A DNA stretch of 64,000 bases from Ophiobolus disseminans. Its lineage: Eukaryota; Ascomycota; Dothideomycetes; Pleosporales; Phaeosphaeriaceae. A model generated the notes under the pieces. The model was given only the letters and a program-made list of their open reading frames with translations. It did not search any database and was not told where the DNA came from. Made by a program: the position numbers and the translations under genes. Where the stretch lies: contig MU006231.1 in the NCBI GenBank assembly GCA_010093685.1, positions 1,102,428-1,166,427 on the forward strand, written 5' to 3'. This document shows, piece after piece, positions 23,391 to 34,601 of the stretch. Every line of letters begins with the position of its first letter. Position 1 is the first letter of the stretch.

Positions 23391-23819
23391 ATGGTTAAGC
23401 CAGTGGTGTCTGCTATGAACGCATGGACATGGTATGGAAGATATGGACACTGTACGGCGTTCAACGAGGCTAATGGGGAGACAGCATCGTCATGTCCGTG
23501 TTCGCCATTGTGATCCTTTCAGTCATCGGCTCCCTCTTCAAAGTATGCCAACACGCTCCGCGGCGCTACCGCTATTTCGCCATCTCGAGACTGACACATG
23601 CACAGACAAGCAGCGGCCTGGTCATGGGATCTGAAGAAGACCCCAAGGACGGAGGCGCGGTAGCCGGCGCAGTATTCGGGGCCGTCTTCATATACATCGT
23701 ATGTCCTACAGACCATCGAACCAGCATAGTACTGACCATTACAGGGTTTCTTTGTCTTCTGCGGATTCCAAGCCTTCCTCCACCTCCGCGAGAGTCGCCG
23801 CGGCGCAATAAGCCTATAG
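23391..23819 (+). CDS. V-type ATPase V0 subunit f (yeast YPR170W-B-like)
   Basis: Tiny four-exon gene of 88 residues: exons 23391-23431, 23485-23542, 23606-23698, 23745-23819. The protein starts MVKPVVSAMNAWT, has a first membrane helix (VFAIVILSVIGSLF), a loop with GSEEDPKDGGAVAGAVF, and a second helix containing GFFVFCGFQAFL. This matches yeast subunit f, a two-helix protein of the V0 proton channel with SINDPEDGPAVA and VFFVFCGFQ at the same places. V0 sits in vacuolar/Golgi membranes and translocates protons. All four junctions are GT-AG and keep the frame. With exons of 41-93 nt it is easily missed by gene finders. Confidence 0.87.
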
Positions 23820-24029
23820 TGATGAAGGACGAATACGGCATTGTAGGATAAAGACAGACAGAGCATGTACAGAGCGTTGCTACGCGAAGGGTGGCAGAGG
23901 ACCGGAAACGACGAAGAGCATTTTTGGATCAGGGTGCAGCGCCCGGCGTTTTGTGGATTCACTCAGCGATACATATGGGGGTTTGTTATGTTGGTTATGT
24001 CGCAATATATGCAATTGTAATCACACGCC

Positions 24030-25812
24030 TCACCATTCCCTCTTCCACAGCGGCTCGAGCGTCTTGCTCATGTATGGCCCATCGAGCCAATACCCCAGCT
24101 TGCCATAGTAGCTCCTCACACCCACGCCCGAGATGACACTGATCTTGCTACTCCCGTGCTCTTCCCTCGCTATCCGCTCTGCTTCCTCCATCAACAGCGT
24201 TCCGAAGCCCTGGTGCTGGAACTTCTTCGGATCTCTGGCATGTACCGGCACCGCCGAACCGTAGACATGCAGCTCGCGAACCAGTGACGAAGGCTGCCCC
24301 GTGAGCTCAGGCCTGAATGTATGCTCCTTCGAGCACTGTCGCAGCCGTAACAGTGCGATCAGAATGTCTTGCTTGGGATCTTCGTAGGCGAGGAAAGTCT
24401 CCCAGCCACCATTGGCTGTGTAGTCCCTCCGCACGAGCTCGACTTGGTCCGGTCGGATCTTGTGCTTTACTTCGTTGATGCCAACTTCACGCGTCCTGAC
24501 ATCGCGACACGTCGTGCCGAAGTCCTTCATGCGTGCAAGGGCTAGTTCCCTCAAATTGCCATTCTCCACGCCTGATGTGACGAGCGGCATGGGGATGTCG
24601 CGCTGCACGCGGTAGATACGTGTCCATGGCGGTACCAGTGCGAGAATACGAGCTACGATATCGATGAGTGCGTTGGGCGTGTAGTTTTTGTAGCGCCCTG
24701 TTCGCCACAGTTCGTAGAGGCCTGTCCCGCGGATTACGAGTGTGGGATAGATCTTCAGTCCGTCGGTGCGGAAGTCTGGGTTCGCAAAGTATTCGACAAA
24801 TTGGTCGAGATCGCGCTCCATGCCTACGTTGGGCAAGTCGGGCATCATATGTGAGACCACCTTGAAGCCGGCGTCTTTGGAGAGGCAAAAGGTCTTTGCG
24901 ACAGCGGCAACGGTGTGCCCACGGTTGGTATCGCGCGCTACGTCTTCGTAGAGAGACTGTACGCCAATTTCCAGACGCGTGCAACCGTACCGGAGCATTG
25001 ACGACAGATGCTGATCCAGGCAGTAATCGGGGCGTGTTTCGATGGTGATGCCCACGCACTTGATGTTGCTCATCTCACCTGCCGCCACAGCCTCGTCAAC
25101 ATCTTTGGTTTGGTAGCCCGACAGCGCGTTGTGAAGCTGTGAGATGAACTCATCTCGATAGGACTCTGGTAGAGACATGAATGTGCCGCCCATGATGATG
25201 TACTCGACCTTATCCACACTGTGGCCGAGCGACTTGATTTGGTCAACTCGACCTCGAGCCTGTTCGTATGGATCATATCGCGCTCGGATAGCACGCATAG
25301 ATGTCGGCTCATAGCCTGTGTATGATTGTGTTGAATATTCAAAATCGGAATCTGGGCCTCCGGGACAGTAAACGCAGATGTTGCCAGTGTAAGCGATGTG
25401 CGGGCAGCGGTGAGGCTTGCACATTACCGCCACCACCGCAATACCTGATGAAGTTCCTGTAATACACGTTAAAATCTGACTTTAACACTTCTATAGTTGG
25501 TAACATACGAATCGGCTTGGCAATCAATTTCGGTAAGATATATTTCTTGTAATGCTCTGGAACAGCAGCAATGATCGCAGTGAGCGGCGGCTGACTCTTC
25601 AGATAATGCTTTTTCGATATTTGACCCCTCAAGTGATTCAGGTTTAGATCTTTCTTCGGTTTGGAGCCATCTGCTTGCGCCTCGTAGTCTTGGATGAGCG
25701 CAGAGGCAATATCTGCGCACGCACGCATGTAGCGCTCATTTTCGGGTGGCAGCTTGACATTTTTCGGCAGCCGCCTCTTTTGCTGCGTCTCTGTGATTGT
25801 AACGGTTGCCAT
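24030..25812 (-). CDS. ELP3: Elongator complex catalytic subunit Elp3
   Basis: Radical-SAM acetyltransferase that, within Elongator, modifies wobble uridines of tRNAs (cm5U pathway). About 576 residues, one intron (25508-25457). The radical-SAM/Fe-S cysteines are in CKPHRCPHIAYTGNICVYC. The acetyltransferase half follows, with QHQGFGTLLMEEAERIA (acetyl-CoA loop) and GVGVRSYYGKLGYWLDGPYM at the C-terminus. Length and order match Elp3 of other fungi nearly end to end. The splice restores KPIRTSSGIAVVAVMC. Highly conserved, no anomalies. Confidence 0.97.
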
Positions 25813-26785
25813 ATATGGGTAGAGTTGATATTGTGGTTAGATGCTCTTTGCGGATGGCGAATCTCGATGTTCAATCCCTCTCGATGTGGAGTCAAGAGCG
25901 AGCCACTTTTTCGGGAATCACTAAGCTAGTTTTGGCCTAGTCCCTTCGCTACCAAAGAGCTCTTGCCCGGGCATCGCACGCTCCACCCCTTCAACTGTCT
26001 CTGGAAATTGATTGCATGTATGTGCTCGCCTCAGAACCCCACGCTTTATAGTTGTGTCAAACTTCATCGTCCTCCTTCTCTGAGCTATCCTGCATAGTGC
26101 TTCTTCAGGCCAACATTCGCACTACACCTACTCACCTTTGAAAAGTCGCTTGTCAAACTTCTTTGGCATAATCACCTGTTTCCATCAACATAAAACAACA
26201 TAGTATCCGCATGGGTCTGCGCTTACGAGTCATAGCCTCCATGTTCAGGATGAAGTGCGCGCTGAGCTAGCTGACCCACCAGTTCAGCCCCAGGCAAGAG
26301 CACTCTGGCCAGCTTCAGTTTCTCAATCAACGTCGCATCTCCAGTTCAACACAGCTCGCTAGTTTACGCGATGGCTGTAGATTTACATCCACTCACACGC
26401 AAATGTAATGCTTAGCTCCATGGTGGTAGCTTCAGTGGCGCGCTTCACGATCTTTCATTGCTGGAACACCCTCAGCTGAACCACAACGGCCCGTAGGTTA
26501 CCTGGGCGGACTCTAATGGCTAGCGGCTGTCTTGAGCTGCTGATCAGGATATGTAGACGCTGTCTGCTGCAATGCGGTCTTGTTCGGAGCTCGTTTCAGT
26601 TTGTTGGATTGTGAGACACTAACCCGAGAACATTTGTGCAAAAGCCCTCATTCTTCATAACGGCCTAGCCAGTAAGTAGGATATAAGCATCAATATACTT
26701 CGGCTCTCATAACCAAGTAACGGATCATGGTTCATAGCTGTCGACCTGTGGCTAACAGCTCAGACCAGGTTCCCTCCACCGCGTT
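25813..26785. other. divergent intergenic region
   Basis: Nearly 1 kb of promoter-like DNA between divergently transcribed genes. No supported ORF or RNA gene was recognised. Confidence 0.45.
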
Positions 26786-28021
26786 ATGACCGAATGCGCT
26801 GGTCTCTTCGGTGCGGACAGATGTACCGACACTGTGTACTTCGAGGATACCCTCGTTGGTCTCCAACCGGAGCCTAGTTGTGGCAGAGGCACGACTGGCA
26901 TCATATGGAATTGTTTGGTTGTCATGACATTCTGCACCTGGTCGGTCATTCATTTGGACACCAAGTCATGGACCGCATCACCAAGCGTCAGGAAGAAATT
27001 CAAGAGGAAGTTCTGGACTAGGGTCTTTGATAGAGACAACGGCGCCCATCTGCGCATACCCTCGCCTCGGGAGCTTGTTGCGAGAAAAGTATTTGCGGCA
27101 TGCATTCTCCTTCTATTCCCAGAGTATGGACTGTTGGCTGCTATCGAAGAACTTTCTGTGGCGCGGAGTGTACACCACAGTACGCAGAGACTCGATGGTT
27201 GGGAGACTTTCAGCTTGAAACAAGCGCATCTAGTCCGGATGGGTGGTGTCTTTCTTCCGCAATTGGAGAGGCCAGAGGATTTTCACCTCTTCGTTCGTCA
27301 AAACGTGCCTTTCTTCGAGTACCGACACTTTCCAAGCGACCAGGCCATCGACCTACGAGCGAAAAGGGATATCATGGATAGGGTGATTGCTACTTTTCAA
27401 GCACTCTATTTCATCTGCAACGTCGCCATCCGCAACTCCCGCGGCTATCGGATCTCCAACTTGGAATTGCTGACGTTGAACTACATCGCCTATTCCATTG
27501 TGAACTTCCTGATTCGACTCAAGAAACCCCAAGAGCTGTACGAAGCATTCGAAATTGACAATCTGAGCCTTCCGTCGCCCAACCCTATCAACGAGGACGA
27601 ACCAAGCGCCAACCATCGACCAAGACTAGAGAAGTGGACATGGCTCGCCATGGCCTTTGCAATTACCGCTATCAATCTCGTGCCCCTTGCCATCCTCCAA
27701 CGAGGTAAATCTTTCTCCCTCGACAATGAGAATTCCGATCCCGAGAAGGTCATCGTCATCATCGCTATTGTAGGGTTTGGGGCCACCTTGGTCTTCATGC
27801 TTTGGAAGCATCTTAGAAGCCGGCAATGGAAACGAAACACCATCTTCAAGAAGGCCATGTACTACAGTGGTGTGGTGTTGGTGTTTCTGGTAGCCCTTCT
27901 CTACCTTACCCTCCGATCTTATTATCTTGTTGTCGTGTTTCAGAGTTTCCAGTATCAGGCCAGCGGAGTTTATGCAACGGCGCCGTCTTGGACGCAATAC
28001 CTCGGTCACGTTGGCTCATGA
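26786..28021 (+). CDS. polytopic membrane protein of unknown function
   Basis: Single-exon 411-residue protein. It belongs by appearance to a large, uncharacterised fungal family that begins with CGRGTTGIIWNCLVVMTFCTWSVIHL, the first helix with a conserved RGT entry. Further hydrophobic segments are at about 105-125, 195-220, 285-305, 320-335 and 350-375 (SGVVLVFLVALLYLTLRSYYLVVVF). The C-terminal part looks like three or four clustered helices. No catalytic motif or known domain was seen, and no function is proposed. Confidence 0.75.
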   Translation: MTECAGLFGADRCTDTVYFEDTLVGLQPEPSCGRGTTGIIWNCLVVMTFCTWSVIHLDTKSWTASPSVRKKFKRKFWTRVFDRDNGAHLRIPSPRELVARKVFAACILLLFPEYGLLAAIEELSVARSVHHSTQRLDGWETFSLKQAHLVRMGGVFLPQLERPEDFHLFVRQNVPFFEYRHFPSDQAIDLRAKRDIMDRVIATFQALYFICNVAIRNSRGYRISNLELLTLNYIAYSIVNFLIRLKKPQELYEAFEIDNLSLPSPNPINEDEPSANHRPRLEKWTWLAMAFAITAINLVPLAILQRGKSFSLDNENSDPEKVIVIIAIVGFGATLVFMLWKHLRSRQWKRNTIFKKAMYYSGVVLVFLVALLYLTLRSYYLVVVFQSFQYQASGVYATAPSWTQYLGHVGS

Positions 28022-28646
28022 GTGGGTGAGGAAGGAGGGGGGTGGGAAACGTGTGTGCTCATACAAATTGGCGCAAACTGTAATACGAAGAAATCATCAA
28101 GCGCGGTACCCAGGATATGTGACCAGATATGACCATACACGAGGCTCTTCAGCTTTGCGATGGTTCAGGTGCCGCTTTGTGGCCTTGGCCACGGTCGAGG
28201 CGTGCCCATCGTCTATTTTCACTTTATTTGGACTTCAGCTGAACGGCTGGGCAGCTGATTGCTGCGAGACATTACTGGTGGTAACGCCCGCCCTCAAAAG
28301 CATACCACATCACATGCGACAGTAACAACATCCACTTGTATGGCAGAACCAATCTACGTCATATGAATACTTCTACGCGGCGCCGATACTGCACTAAAGA
28401 CTGCCGACACATTTGCTTATAATACCGCCAGCGTAACAAACGCTCCAAGTTCATCTATGCTTGCAACGCCGCTACTAGACGAAGCACCCAGTGTATCTTG
28501 ATCCGTTGCATCAACATGACTAATCCTAGCTTAATCACACCCGTTCCATCTAACAGTCTTTCCAACATCAAGCCATATACCCGATCTCACCCTCGCACCC
28601 ACACCACACACGCCTCTAAACCCAGCTACTAATCCAAACCACCACT
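28022..28646. other. intergenic region
   Basis: 3' ends of two convergent genes. The part from 28560 to 28700 is C/A-rich (CCCACCC-type runs). No gene supported. Confidence 0.45.
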
Positions 28647-29131
28647 TCACCCAAACGCCGCAACCCACCCAACAAGCACACTCACCACAACACCCACGCC
28701 CAAAACCCGATCCCTATCCCACATGCCCCCTTTCTTCAAGATACTTCGTCCAGTCACGTTCGGCGCCCCCATCGGCCCTACGGTCCTACTAGGCACGCGA
28801 TGCGTATCCGCTGTAAGGAGGTTAAGGACCTCGCTGGATAGGCACCTAACAAGACATTTGCGTTTTAGAGATGACAGGGGAGGGTGATTGTAGGTGTGGG
28901 ATACGCACGAAAATGCTTTAGCTGCTTGTTCGCATTCACATTCAACATCTGAGGGGCTGCATTTAAATACTTGTGCGTCTGCGGAGGAGGAACATGATTT
29001 CCAGGACGAGGATGCGGCTCCGGAGCAGTGGGGGGAGGGGGATGAGAGGGAGTTATGCTTGGGACGATGGTGTTCTGGGGCGATGCGAGGACGTAGGATG
29101 AGAGGAGGGCAGGGAAAAGGTGGGAATGCAT
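28647..29131 (-). pseudogene. CFEM-like eight-cysteine secreted protein with membrane-anchor tail, frame broken at a poly-C tract
   Basis: A signal peptide starts at 29131 (MHSHLFPALLSSYVLASP). In the next frame, from about 29040 to the TGA at 28649-28647, an open region carries eight cysteines, including a DVECEC element like the DxxCxC core of CFEM domains. It ends with a basic patch and a hydrophobic tail (VLGVGVVVSVLVGWVAAFG) typical of GPI-anchored or tail-anchored wall proteins. The two frames meet at a minus-strand tract of four C, one T and six C (29040-29030), so a one-base change there would connect them. No plausible intron restores the frame with all eight cysteines. Either a sequence error or a true disabling or variable tract. 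CFEM proteins usually act at the cell surface, in haem uptake or host interaction. Confidence 0.55.
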
Positions 29132-29376
29132 GGTGGGTGACTTGGTGGAGTGTGGTGGGAAGGCAGTGTGAATCTGGAGATTTTAAGAGTCCATCATTCC
29201 AGCATCCAATTCTGAGCTGGTTGGAAGTCGTATGTTCATGAGTGCATCATTCCAACGTCAATCCAGAGTGTGGTTGGAAGTCGCATATCCACGTCAGACA
29301 AGAATGCCGCCACCAGGCCACGAGGAATGTCACCCACCAACTCTGCAAGTAAATTTCGCATCAACTATCAATCCAA

Positions 29377-31122
29377 TCACAAATCCCCAGCTAAATCCTC
29401 CGCCAAACCCTCCAACTCATCCTGCCTAAACGGCACCCACAGCCTCTCCGTACCCATGCCATCTTTCCGACTCTCAATCATCTGATGGTCATGGAACTCC
29501 TTCAACAAAGTGCGAAACGCCGCTTCGCTGGAGCACACAAAAGCTTCGACGGCTTTGTGGTACAGCACGCGGTACTCGACGCCTTGGCTGGACTCTGGGA
29601 CATCGTGCTTCAACGTCAATTTCTTAGCTTTCAGTGGAAGCTGCATGTCGTCGTCGCCCGCCAAGTCACCGCCCTCCATGAGTGACAGGGCTAGTTGCTC
29701 CATGACTAGCATGCGGAAGAGTAAGCGCGCATTCTCTGGCAAGGAGCGCAGTACGAAGCCAACGCCATCCCTACCGCCCACGCGTCGGCCGCTGCGGCCC
29801 AGGAGCTCGTTGACGCTTTCGACGGCGTCGATTTCGGCGTCGTAAGGGGCGTATGTGGTTGCGTCGTGGAAGAGGAACTTGTACTGCGTCTTGAGGCCCA
29901 CGTCCCATAATAAGGGGAAATTGGGCGCATCCGCTGTGCATACAAGACTGATTGCTGGATGTGCAGCTAGTCGGGCGAGCATCGAGGGTGTCGGAGTCTT
30001 GCGGAGATAGGGTGAGTCAATCGAGTTCAAGATGACAGGGACTGGATGGGCGGGGGGGTTGTTGGTGAGATAGTCCAGTAGGAAGTCTAGTAGTGAAGCA
30101 AGCTGATTTGGCGTTTTGATGCCTGCCGGTATGCAGGTCGATGCAATGGTGGTGAGCACGTCCTTTACGGATATGCCGGCAGAGTAGCCATTGATTACGA
30201 CAATTTTCGGCGCCTTCTTCGTGCCCGTGGTTTGTGCTTGTTCCGACAGATGTGTGTAGAGACGTTGGGTGAACTTTTCGGTTATGATGCGCTTGGAACC
30301 GTAGCCGTAGAGGCAGACATTGAAGCCTTCCTCCAGCTCGAAAATCCACTGGTCGTATGCCCGGCTGTGCAGCTCCAACAGAAAGTCCATTTCCGGCTGG
30401 TGTCTGTCTTGGTAGGACTGCATGGCCTGGAAGTACTCGTCATGGTTGAGCAATGTCTGTGCGGACAGGGTGTTGTTGGATGTCTTGGTGCCGCCGGGAC
30501 GGTTCTGATAGAAGTACTCCTCGTGGGGCGGCAGCTCGGTGGGTGGTGTGGGCGAGCGCTCCTTGCGTGGTCGGCCTACTTTTCCTGAGCCCTTTGGCCG
30601 GCCCCTTCCACGTTTTGACGGCGTGTCCGGTACAGGCGCCTCCTTTTCCTCCGCCTCCTCGGCCCCGGCCACTGCATCGTCGTCGTCCTCTTCGTCTAGA
30701 ATGTGCTCTGCGAGTATGTCCTCCTCACCTAATGCCTCGTCATCACTACCAGCGCCGTTCAGGGTCCGCTCGAGTATGCGCCTGTTGCTCTTCCGTCGGG
30801 CACTGCGGTCGGCGTTGCGCACGATGGTCGGCGTGCCATTGGGCGGCTCGTCTTGGGGTGTTTTGGACGGCGTCTCGAAGACCAGCTTGCGAGTCGACTT
30901 TGGCGTCGCGCTATTGGGCGCGTTGAAGAGGCCGGTCTTCTTCAGGATGGACCTCGGCGTCCCATTCTCTTGCAGGTGCTGAATTCTGCCCCTTCTCGAC
31001 GGCGTCTGAGCATCCGATGTGTCCGGCTCTTCTGTCGCAAACTCTGCAATGCGTGCGCGCAGTTTGCGGGGTGTCTCCCGCTCGCTGTCGTCGTCGTCTC
31101 GTCTCCGCTTAGTGCCGACCAT
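29377..31122 (-). CDS. ORC2: origin recognition complex subunit 2
   Basis: Component of the six-subunit complex that marks replication origins and loads the MCM helicase. 581 residues, single exon. The N-terminal 200 residues are disordered, with an AT-hook-like KRGRGRPKGSGKVGRPRKE at about 165-185. The conserved ORC2 core follows: QWIFELEEGFNVCLYGYGSKR (degenerate AAA+ P-loop region), VVINGYSAGISVKDVL, VILNSIDSPYL and LVCTADAPNFPLLWD. A winged-helix-like C-terminus closes it. The AT hook suggests direct DNA contact, an inference from composition. Confidence 0.92.
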   Translation of the reverse strand: MVGTKRRRDDDDSERETPRKLRARIAEFATEEPDTSDAQTPSRRGRIQHLQENGTPRSILKKTGLFNAPNSATPKSTRKLVFETPSKTPQDEPPNGTPTIVRNADRSARRKSNRRILERTLNGAGSDDEALGEEDILAEHILDEEDDDDAVAGAEEAEEKEAPVPDTPSKRGRGRPKGSGKVGRPRKERSPTPPTELPPHEEYFYQNRPGGTKTSNNTLSAQTLLNHDEYFQAMQSYQDRHQPEMDFLLELHSRAYDQWIFELEEGFNVCLYGYGSKRIITEKFTQRLYTHLSEQAQTTGTKKAPKIVVINGYSAGISVKDVLTTIASTCIPAGIKTPNQLASLLDFLLDYLTNNPPAHPVPVILNSIDSPYLRKTPTPSMLARLAAHPAISLVCTADAPNFPLLWDVGLKTQYKFLFHDATTYAPYDAEIDAVESVNELLGRSGRRVGGRDGVGFVLRSLPENARLLFRMLVMEQLALSLMEGGDLAGDDDMQLPLKAKKLTLKHDVPESSQGVEYRVLYHKAVEAFVCSSEAAFRTLLKEFHDHQMIESRKDGMGTERLWVPFRQDELEGLAEDLAGDL

Positions 31123-31756
31123 GTTGGGTTGATGGCCGGCCGTGAGGGTTGACGCGACTCTACGCGTTGGAGGTGGTCATAGCGGGCACTAGCGCTGCAT
31201 GTCACCCAAAAGTGGCTGTTCACGGCCCGCCAGTAAGCGAAGTGCTGCCTCCAACATGACCGTGTCAGCAAGACGCTCGTGTGTGAATCAGCGTCACAGT
31301 CACAAGCAGATGACAGTGTCGAGCAGTCAGATGTTGACGTGTCTCGGAGGACTTCATGTCACGCAGAGGCTGAAGGGGACAGAAATAGCCTAGGCTCGGC
31401 GGAGAATGCATCGGGGCGGCGGTGATAGGACAGGTTTGTTGTGGTGGTGGTTCGTTCCTTTGATGATCTCACTTGCATGCCTGCCGTGGCTTTGAATTTG
31501 TTCGCTCGCGGCGGCCAACCCCGCCACAGTCCACATCCGTATCCACATCGCAATCTCAGCTTCACCACCCAACATCTTCGCCCACCCCCGCCCGTCAAAC
31601 TTCGAGCACACACGGCGCCGACACCACGATACGGCACTTGATCCTGCCAGCAGACAAAAATCGCGCGGTTGCGACAGGCTCGTGCAAGGACGCCGCGCGG
31701 CGCGCAGCGGGGTCTCTACCAGCCACGGTTACAGCTCTGCGCCCGTAGATGCCGCA
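31123..31756. other. divergent intergenic region
   Basis: About 630 nt between ORC2 and ATG101, probably a shared promoter region. ORFs here are short and on both strands; none supported. Confidence 0.45.
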
Positions 31757-32491
31757 ATGGAGCCTCGACGACGGCCCGAGTACAACCTGGAGATCTTTGC
31801 CGACCTGGCGTGTGTGAAGGACGTCGTTAAGGGTGCGCATTTCCCCCTTGGCCCTGCCCGCAAACTCGCGCATCCGACCCCCACTATCCCTCTCCGTCCG
31901 AACTTTCCGCTGAACCATAGCTGACAACCGGATTAGCAATTCTCCACACGATATTCTTCCACCGCTACTTCACCTCCATATCGCCCCTGACGCGCGACCT
32001 GCTCGACCTCACCCTCCCCGCCATTGACGATGTTGACCTCGAGACGCTCATTGAGCAGAGGACCATTGCGCTGGTGCGCGCCATAGACAGCACACACCAG
32101 CAGCGGGGGCGCGGCCAGCTCGTCGTGCAGTTCTTCGAGAAGAAGCGGAAGAAGGCCTACTTCTTTGGCCGCGCAGAAGAAGACGTGTGCTGGGAGCAGT
32201 GGACGCTGGACGTCACCCTGGCACAGCCGCGGACTGAGACTGGTATGCCACTCGTCGGCACCCATGCGGGAAGCGTTGTACTAACCTGCACCAGATGTTC
32301 TCAAGGTGCGACGCGCCATGACCAAGTCCCTAGAGAAGGCCGCACACAAGATCATCGCCATTGTAAACCGCGACAAAGACCACATTCCTCCCATCACCAC
32401 CACCGACGCGAACCCCTTCCCCTACCAGATCGTCGTCAACCCCAAGTCCGTTGCCGAGAATGACTGGCGGCCGCGCATAGGACTCTTCTAG
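31757..32491 (+). CDS. ATG101: autophagy-related protein 101 (HORMA domain)
   Basis: Subunit of the Atg1/ULK initiation complex; pairs with Atg13 through HORMA domains. 192 residues in three exons (introns 31833-31936 and 32243-32294). Matching features are the N-terminal strand (EYNLEIFADLACVKDVVKA), ILHTIFFHRYF, the LVVQFFEKKRKKAYFFG hairpin, and VCWEQWTLDV, which corresponds to the WF-finger-adjacent strand of Atg101. Then IIAIVNRDKDHIPPI and PFPYQIVVNP. ATG101 is present in filamentous fungi and animals but absent from baker's yeast, consistent with a Pezizomycotina host. An upstream ATG at 31682 is in frame but lies outside the conserved region. Confidence 0.9.
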
Positions 32492-33086
32492 GAGCTGTTG
32501 ACACTCAGAGTGGGGGCGAGACCCGAGTAATTGTACATACAACCCAGCACGACGTTACGAAGAAGAATGGTTCAACACCAAGCGAGAACATTGAACCGGA
32601 AAAGAGACGGAAAAGTAATGGCGTTCGACTGTCACGGCCGCTCATGATAGACCTACCCCCTGCTTCCCCTCCCCCACCACCACCAAAAGCTCCCTTGTAC
32701 AGTGCTCGCTATGTCGAGCAAACACACATATCTGGACGACGTTGTAGATGATCCAGCATACCGTTCATGCGCCTGTCTTTTTCGTGTTTTCAGTAGCTAC
32801 ACAAGATACCCCATATTTCCCAATGAAATTCTGTTCATCAATGTTCTAGAACTTGAACTAACCATGTACGCGGTCTTGTAGAAATTTGAATCTTGTGAAT
32901 GTGAACGAAAACTAAGATCATGTACGTTTCGCACCTCTACGCAAAATAAGATTCAATACCACGGACAGATTATTCGTTGACATTAACCATGAAACCCATC
33001 TATATTCGTAATTCCCTTCTCCAATTCATCGAAATCACAGCCCTCGTCGCAAATAACCATCATCAACTCACCCCATCACCCATCCC
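32492..33086. other. convergent intergenic region
   Basis: 3' regions of ATG101 and the GIY-YIG-like gene. No supported gene. Confidence 0.45.
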
Positions 33087-34601
33087 TCACCCATCCCTCC
33101 CCTCAACCGTACTCTCCGCCCACCCAACCCACCGCCTAACAACCTCATCCACCCGCCTCACCCCCTCCTTACTCGCCTCCACCTCAAACCACTCCTTATG
33201 CGTCTTCCCACACGCCTCGCAGTCCTTGACAACGCGTCGCGCCCCTAGTTCGAGGTGAATCAAGCGCTCCACGCGCATTGCGTGCGGGACTTTCCTTACA
33301 CCCTGCGCCGATGGGCGGCGCGACTGCGCAGGGGAAGTTTGTGGCGACGGCGTAGGCGTAGATGGTATGTATGGATAGTACCGCACTAAACTCAAATTAT
33401 ACCCGCACTGCCTTTGCCATTCATTCATGCGTCGATGCACGTTATTCGCGCGTCCGATTTTGAGGTGGATTGCATCTTTAGCCGGGGCTGCATCGCTAGA
33501 GCGCTGGCGTTGCTTTACAGAGTACTGGCGCAGCATGTCTGATGTTCTCCGGCTTTGGTCAGGGCGCGAAGGTGGCGTGAGGAGTGTTGAGGCGGCGGAT
33601 GTGTCTGGCGCGGGACCCGCGGAGTCGGGGGCTTGCCAGAAGATGTAGATGTAGCCGTCGTCGTCGTGGGGGGAGATGGGTTTTATGAGTTCGGCGAGGA
33701 GGGTGGAGGTTAGGTGCGGGGAGAGGGTTTGGGGGATGTAGCGGAGGAGGATGGCGGTTTCGGAGTCTTGTCTGTTAGTTTTGTTGATGGGCCTGGCGGG
33801 TTTTTCGCCGAGGGGTTTTCGTGTGGGTGGGTTGGATGGTTGTTGTGCGGCAGATGGTCTTGGGGCTGTTGCGCTCGAACGTCTTGATCGGCCCTGTTGG
33901 GCTCGCGGTGGAGCTTGCGGGACTTCCTGCATAGGTACTTGTGGCTCGTACTGAGCTGTGACAGGACCTTGACTCGTGCGCTTCTTATGACGGATGACTT
34001 CGACCTGGTCATCATCCGTATCCGCAGAGCCACAGCACAGCGACGCCCAAATGCTAGGCTTCTTCTTCCGTGGTGCAGGCTTTGGAGGACGCGTCCGGCG
34101 CTTCTCTGCGGCCATGATATCGCTCGGAACGGACATGAGCGGCCCCTCAACATTGTCCCAAGTAGATGGCCGCTTGATCCTGCGTGGCGGCTTAGGGCCA
34201 GAAGTCCGGTTGTCAGACCTGCTTTCCCTTCTCTTTCTTCGCGGCTCTTGCATAGGTTCATCGACCTCAAGTACACCAAGTCGCTCGACCAGAGTATCAA
34301 TGCTAGTGCGCTCTTTCAATGGGTAGAGCTGCGTGGCAGGCCCGCTCGAGACTTGCGCTGCCAATTGCTCAGCCTGATCTTTGTGCTGCCAGCAAAAGTA
34401 TGCAGCAGCGCCAATCTCATCATCAGAGTCGTCACCGATAATCGATACCACCGCGATCACCCCATCGTCTTCTGATGCTTTGGCATCAATAGGTCGTCTA
34501 CATGGACGCCCAGTCTTCGTGATGCCTTTACATGTGGTCGCAGGATTTCGTGAGTCAGAGCGAGGCATGAGCGACTCGGGCGTCCGACCAGTGAATGCCA
34601 T
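33087..34601 (-). CDS. DUF1766 / T5orf172-type (GIY-YIG superfamily) protein
   Basis: 504 residues, single exon. An N-terminal Cys/His segment (CKGITKTGRPCRRPI ... YFCWQHKD) looks like a small zinc-binding module. A long Ser/Pro/Arg-rich linker follows. The C-terminal half holds the T5orf172-like core: GYIYIFWQAP, LKIGRANNVHRRMNEWQRQCGY, AMRVERLIHLELGARRV and CEACGKTHKEWFEV. The KIGRA/NVHRRMNEW pattern is the GIY-YIG-derived signature of fungal meiotically up-regulated Mug113-like proteins. Nuclease activity is possible but unproven in this branch. Confidence 0.8.
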   Translation of the reverse strand: MAFTGRTPESLMPRSDSRNPATTCKGITKTGRPCRRPIDAKASEDDGVIAVVSIIGDDSDDEIGAAAYFCWQHKDQAEQLAAQVSSGPATQLYPLKERTSIDTLVERLGVLEVDEPMQEPRRKRRESRSDNRTSGPKPPRRIKRPSTWDNVEGPLMSVPSDIMAAEKRRTRPPKPAPRKKKPSIWASLCCGSADTDDDQVEVIRHKKRTSQGPVTAQYEPQVPMQEVPQAPPRAQQGRSRRSSATAPRPSAAQQPSNPPTRKPLGEKPARPINKTNRQDSETAILLRYIPQTLSPHLTSTLLAELIKPISPHDDDGYIYIFWQAPDSAGPAPDTSAASTLLTPPSRPDQSRRTSDMLRQYSVKQRQRSSDAAPAKDAIHLKIGRANNVHRRMNEWQRQCGYNLSLVRYYPYIPSTPTPSPQTSPAQSRRPSAQGVRKVPHAMRVERLIHLELGARRVVKDCEACGKTHKEWFEVEASKEGVRRVDEVVRRWVGWAESTVEGRDG

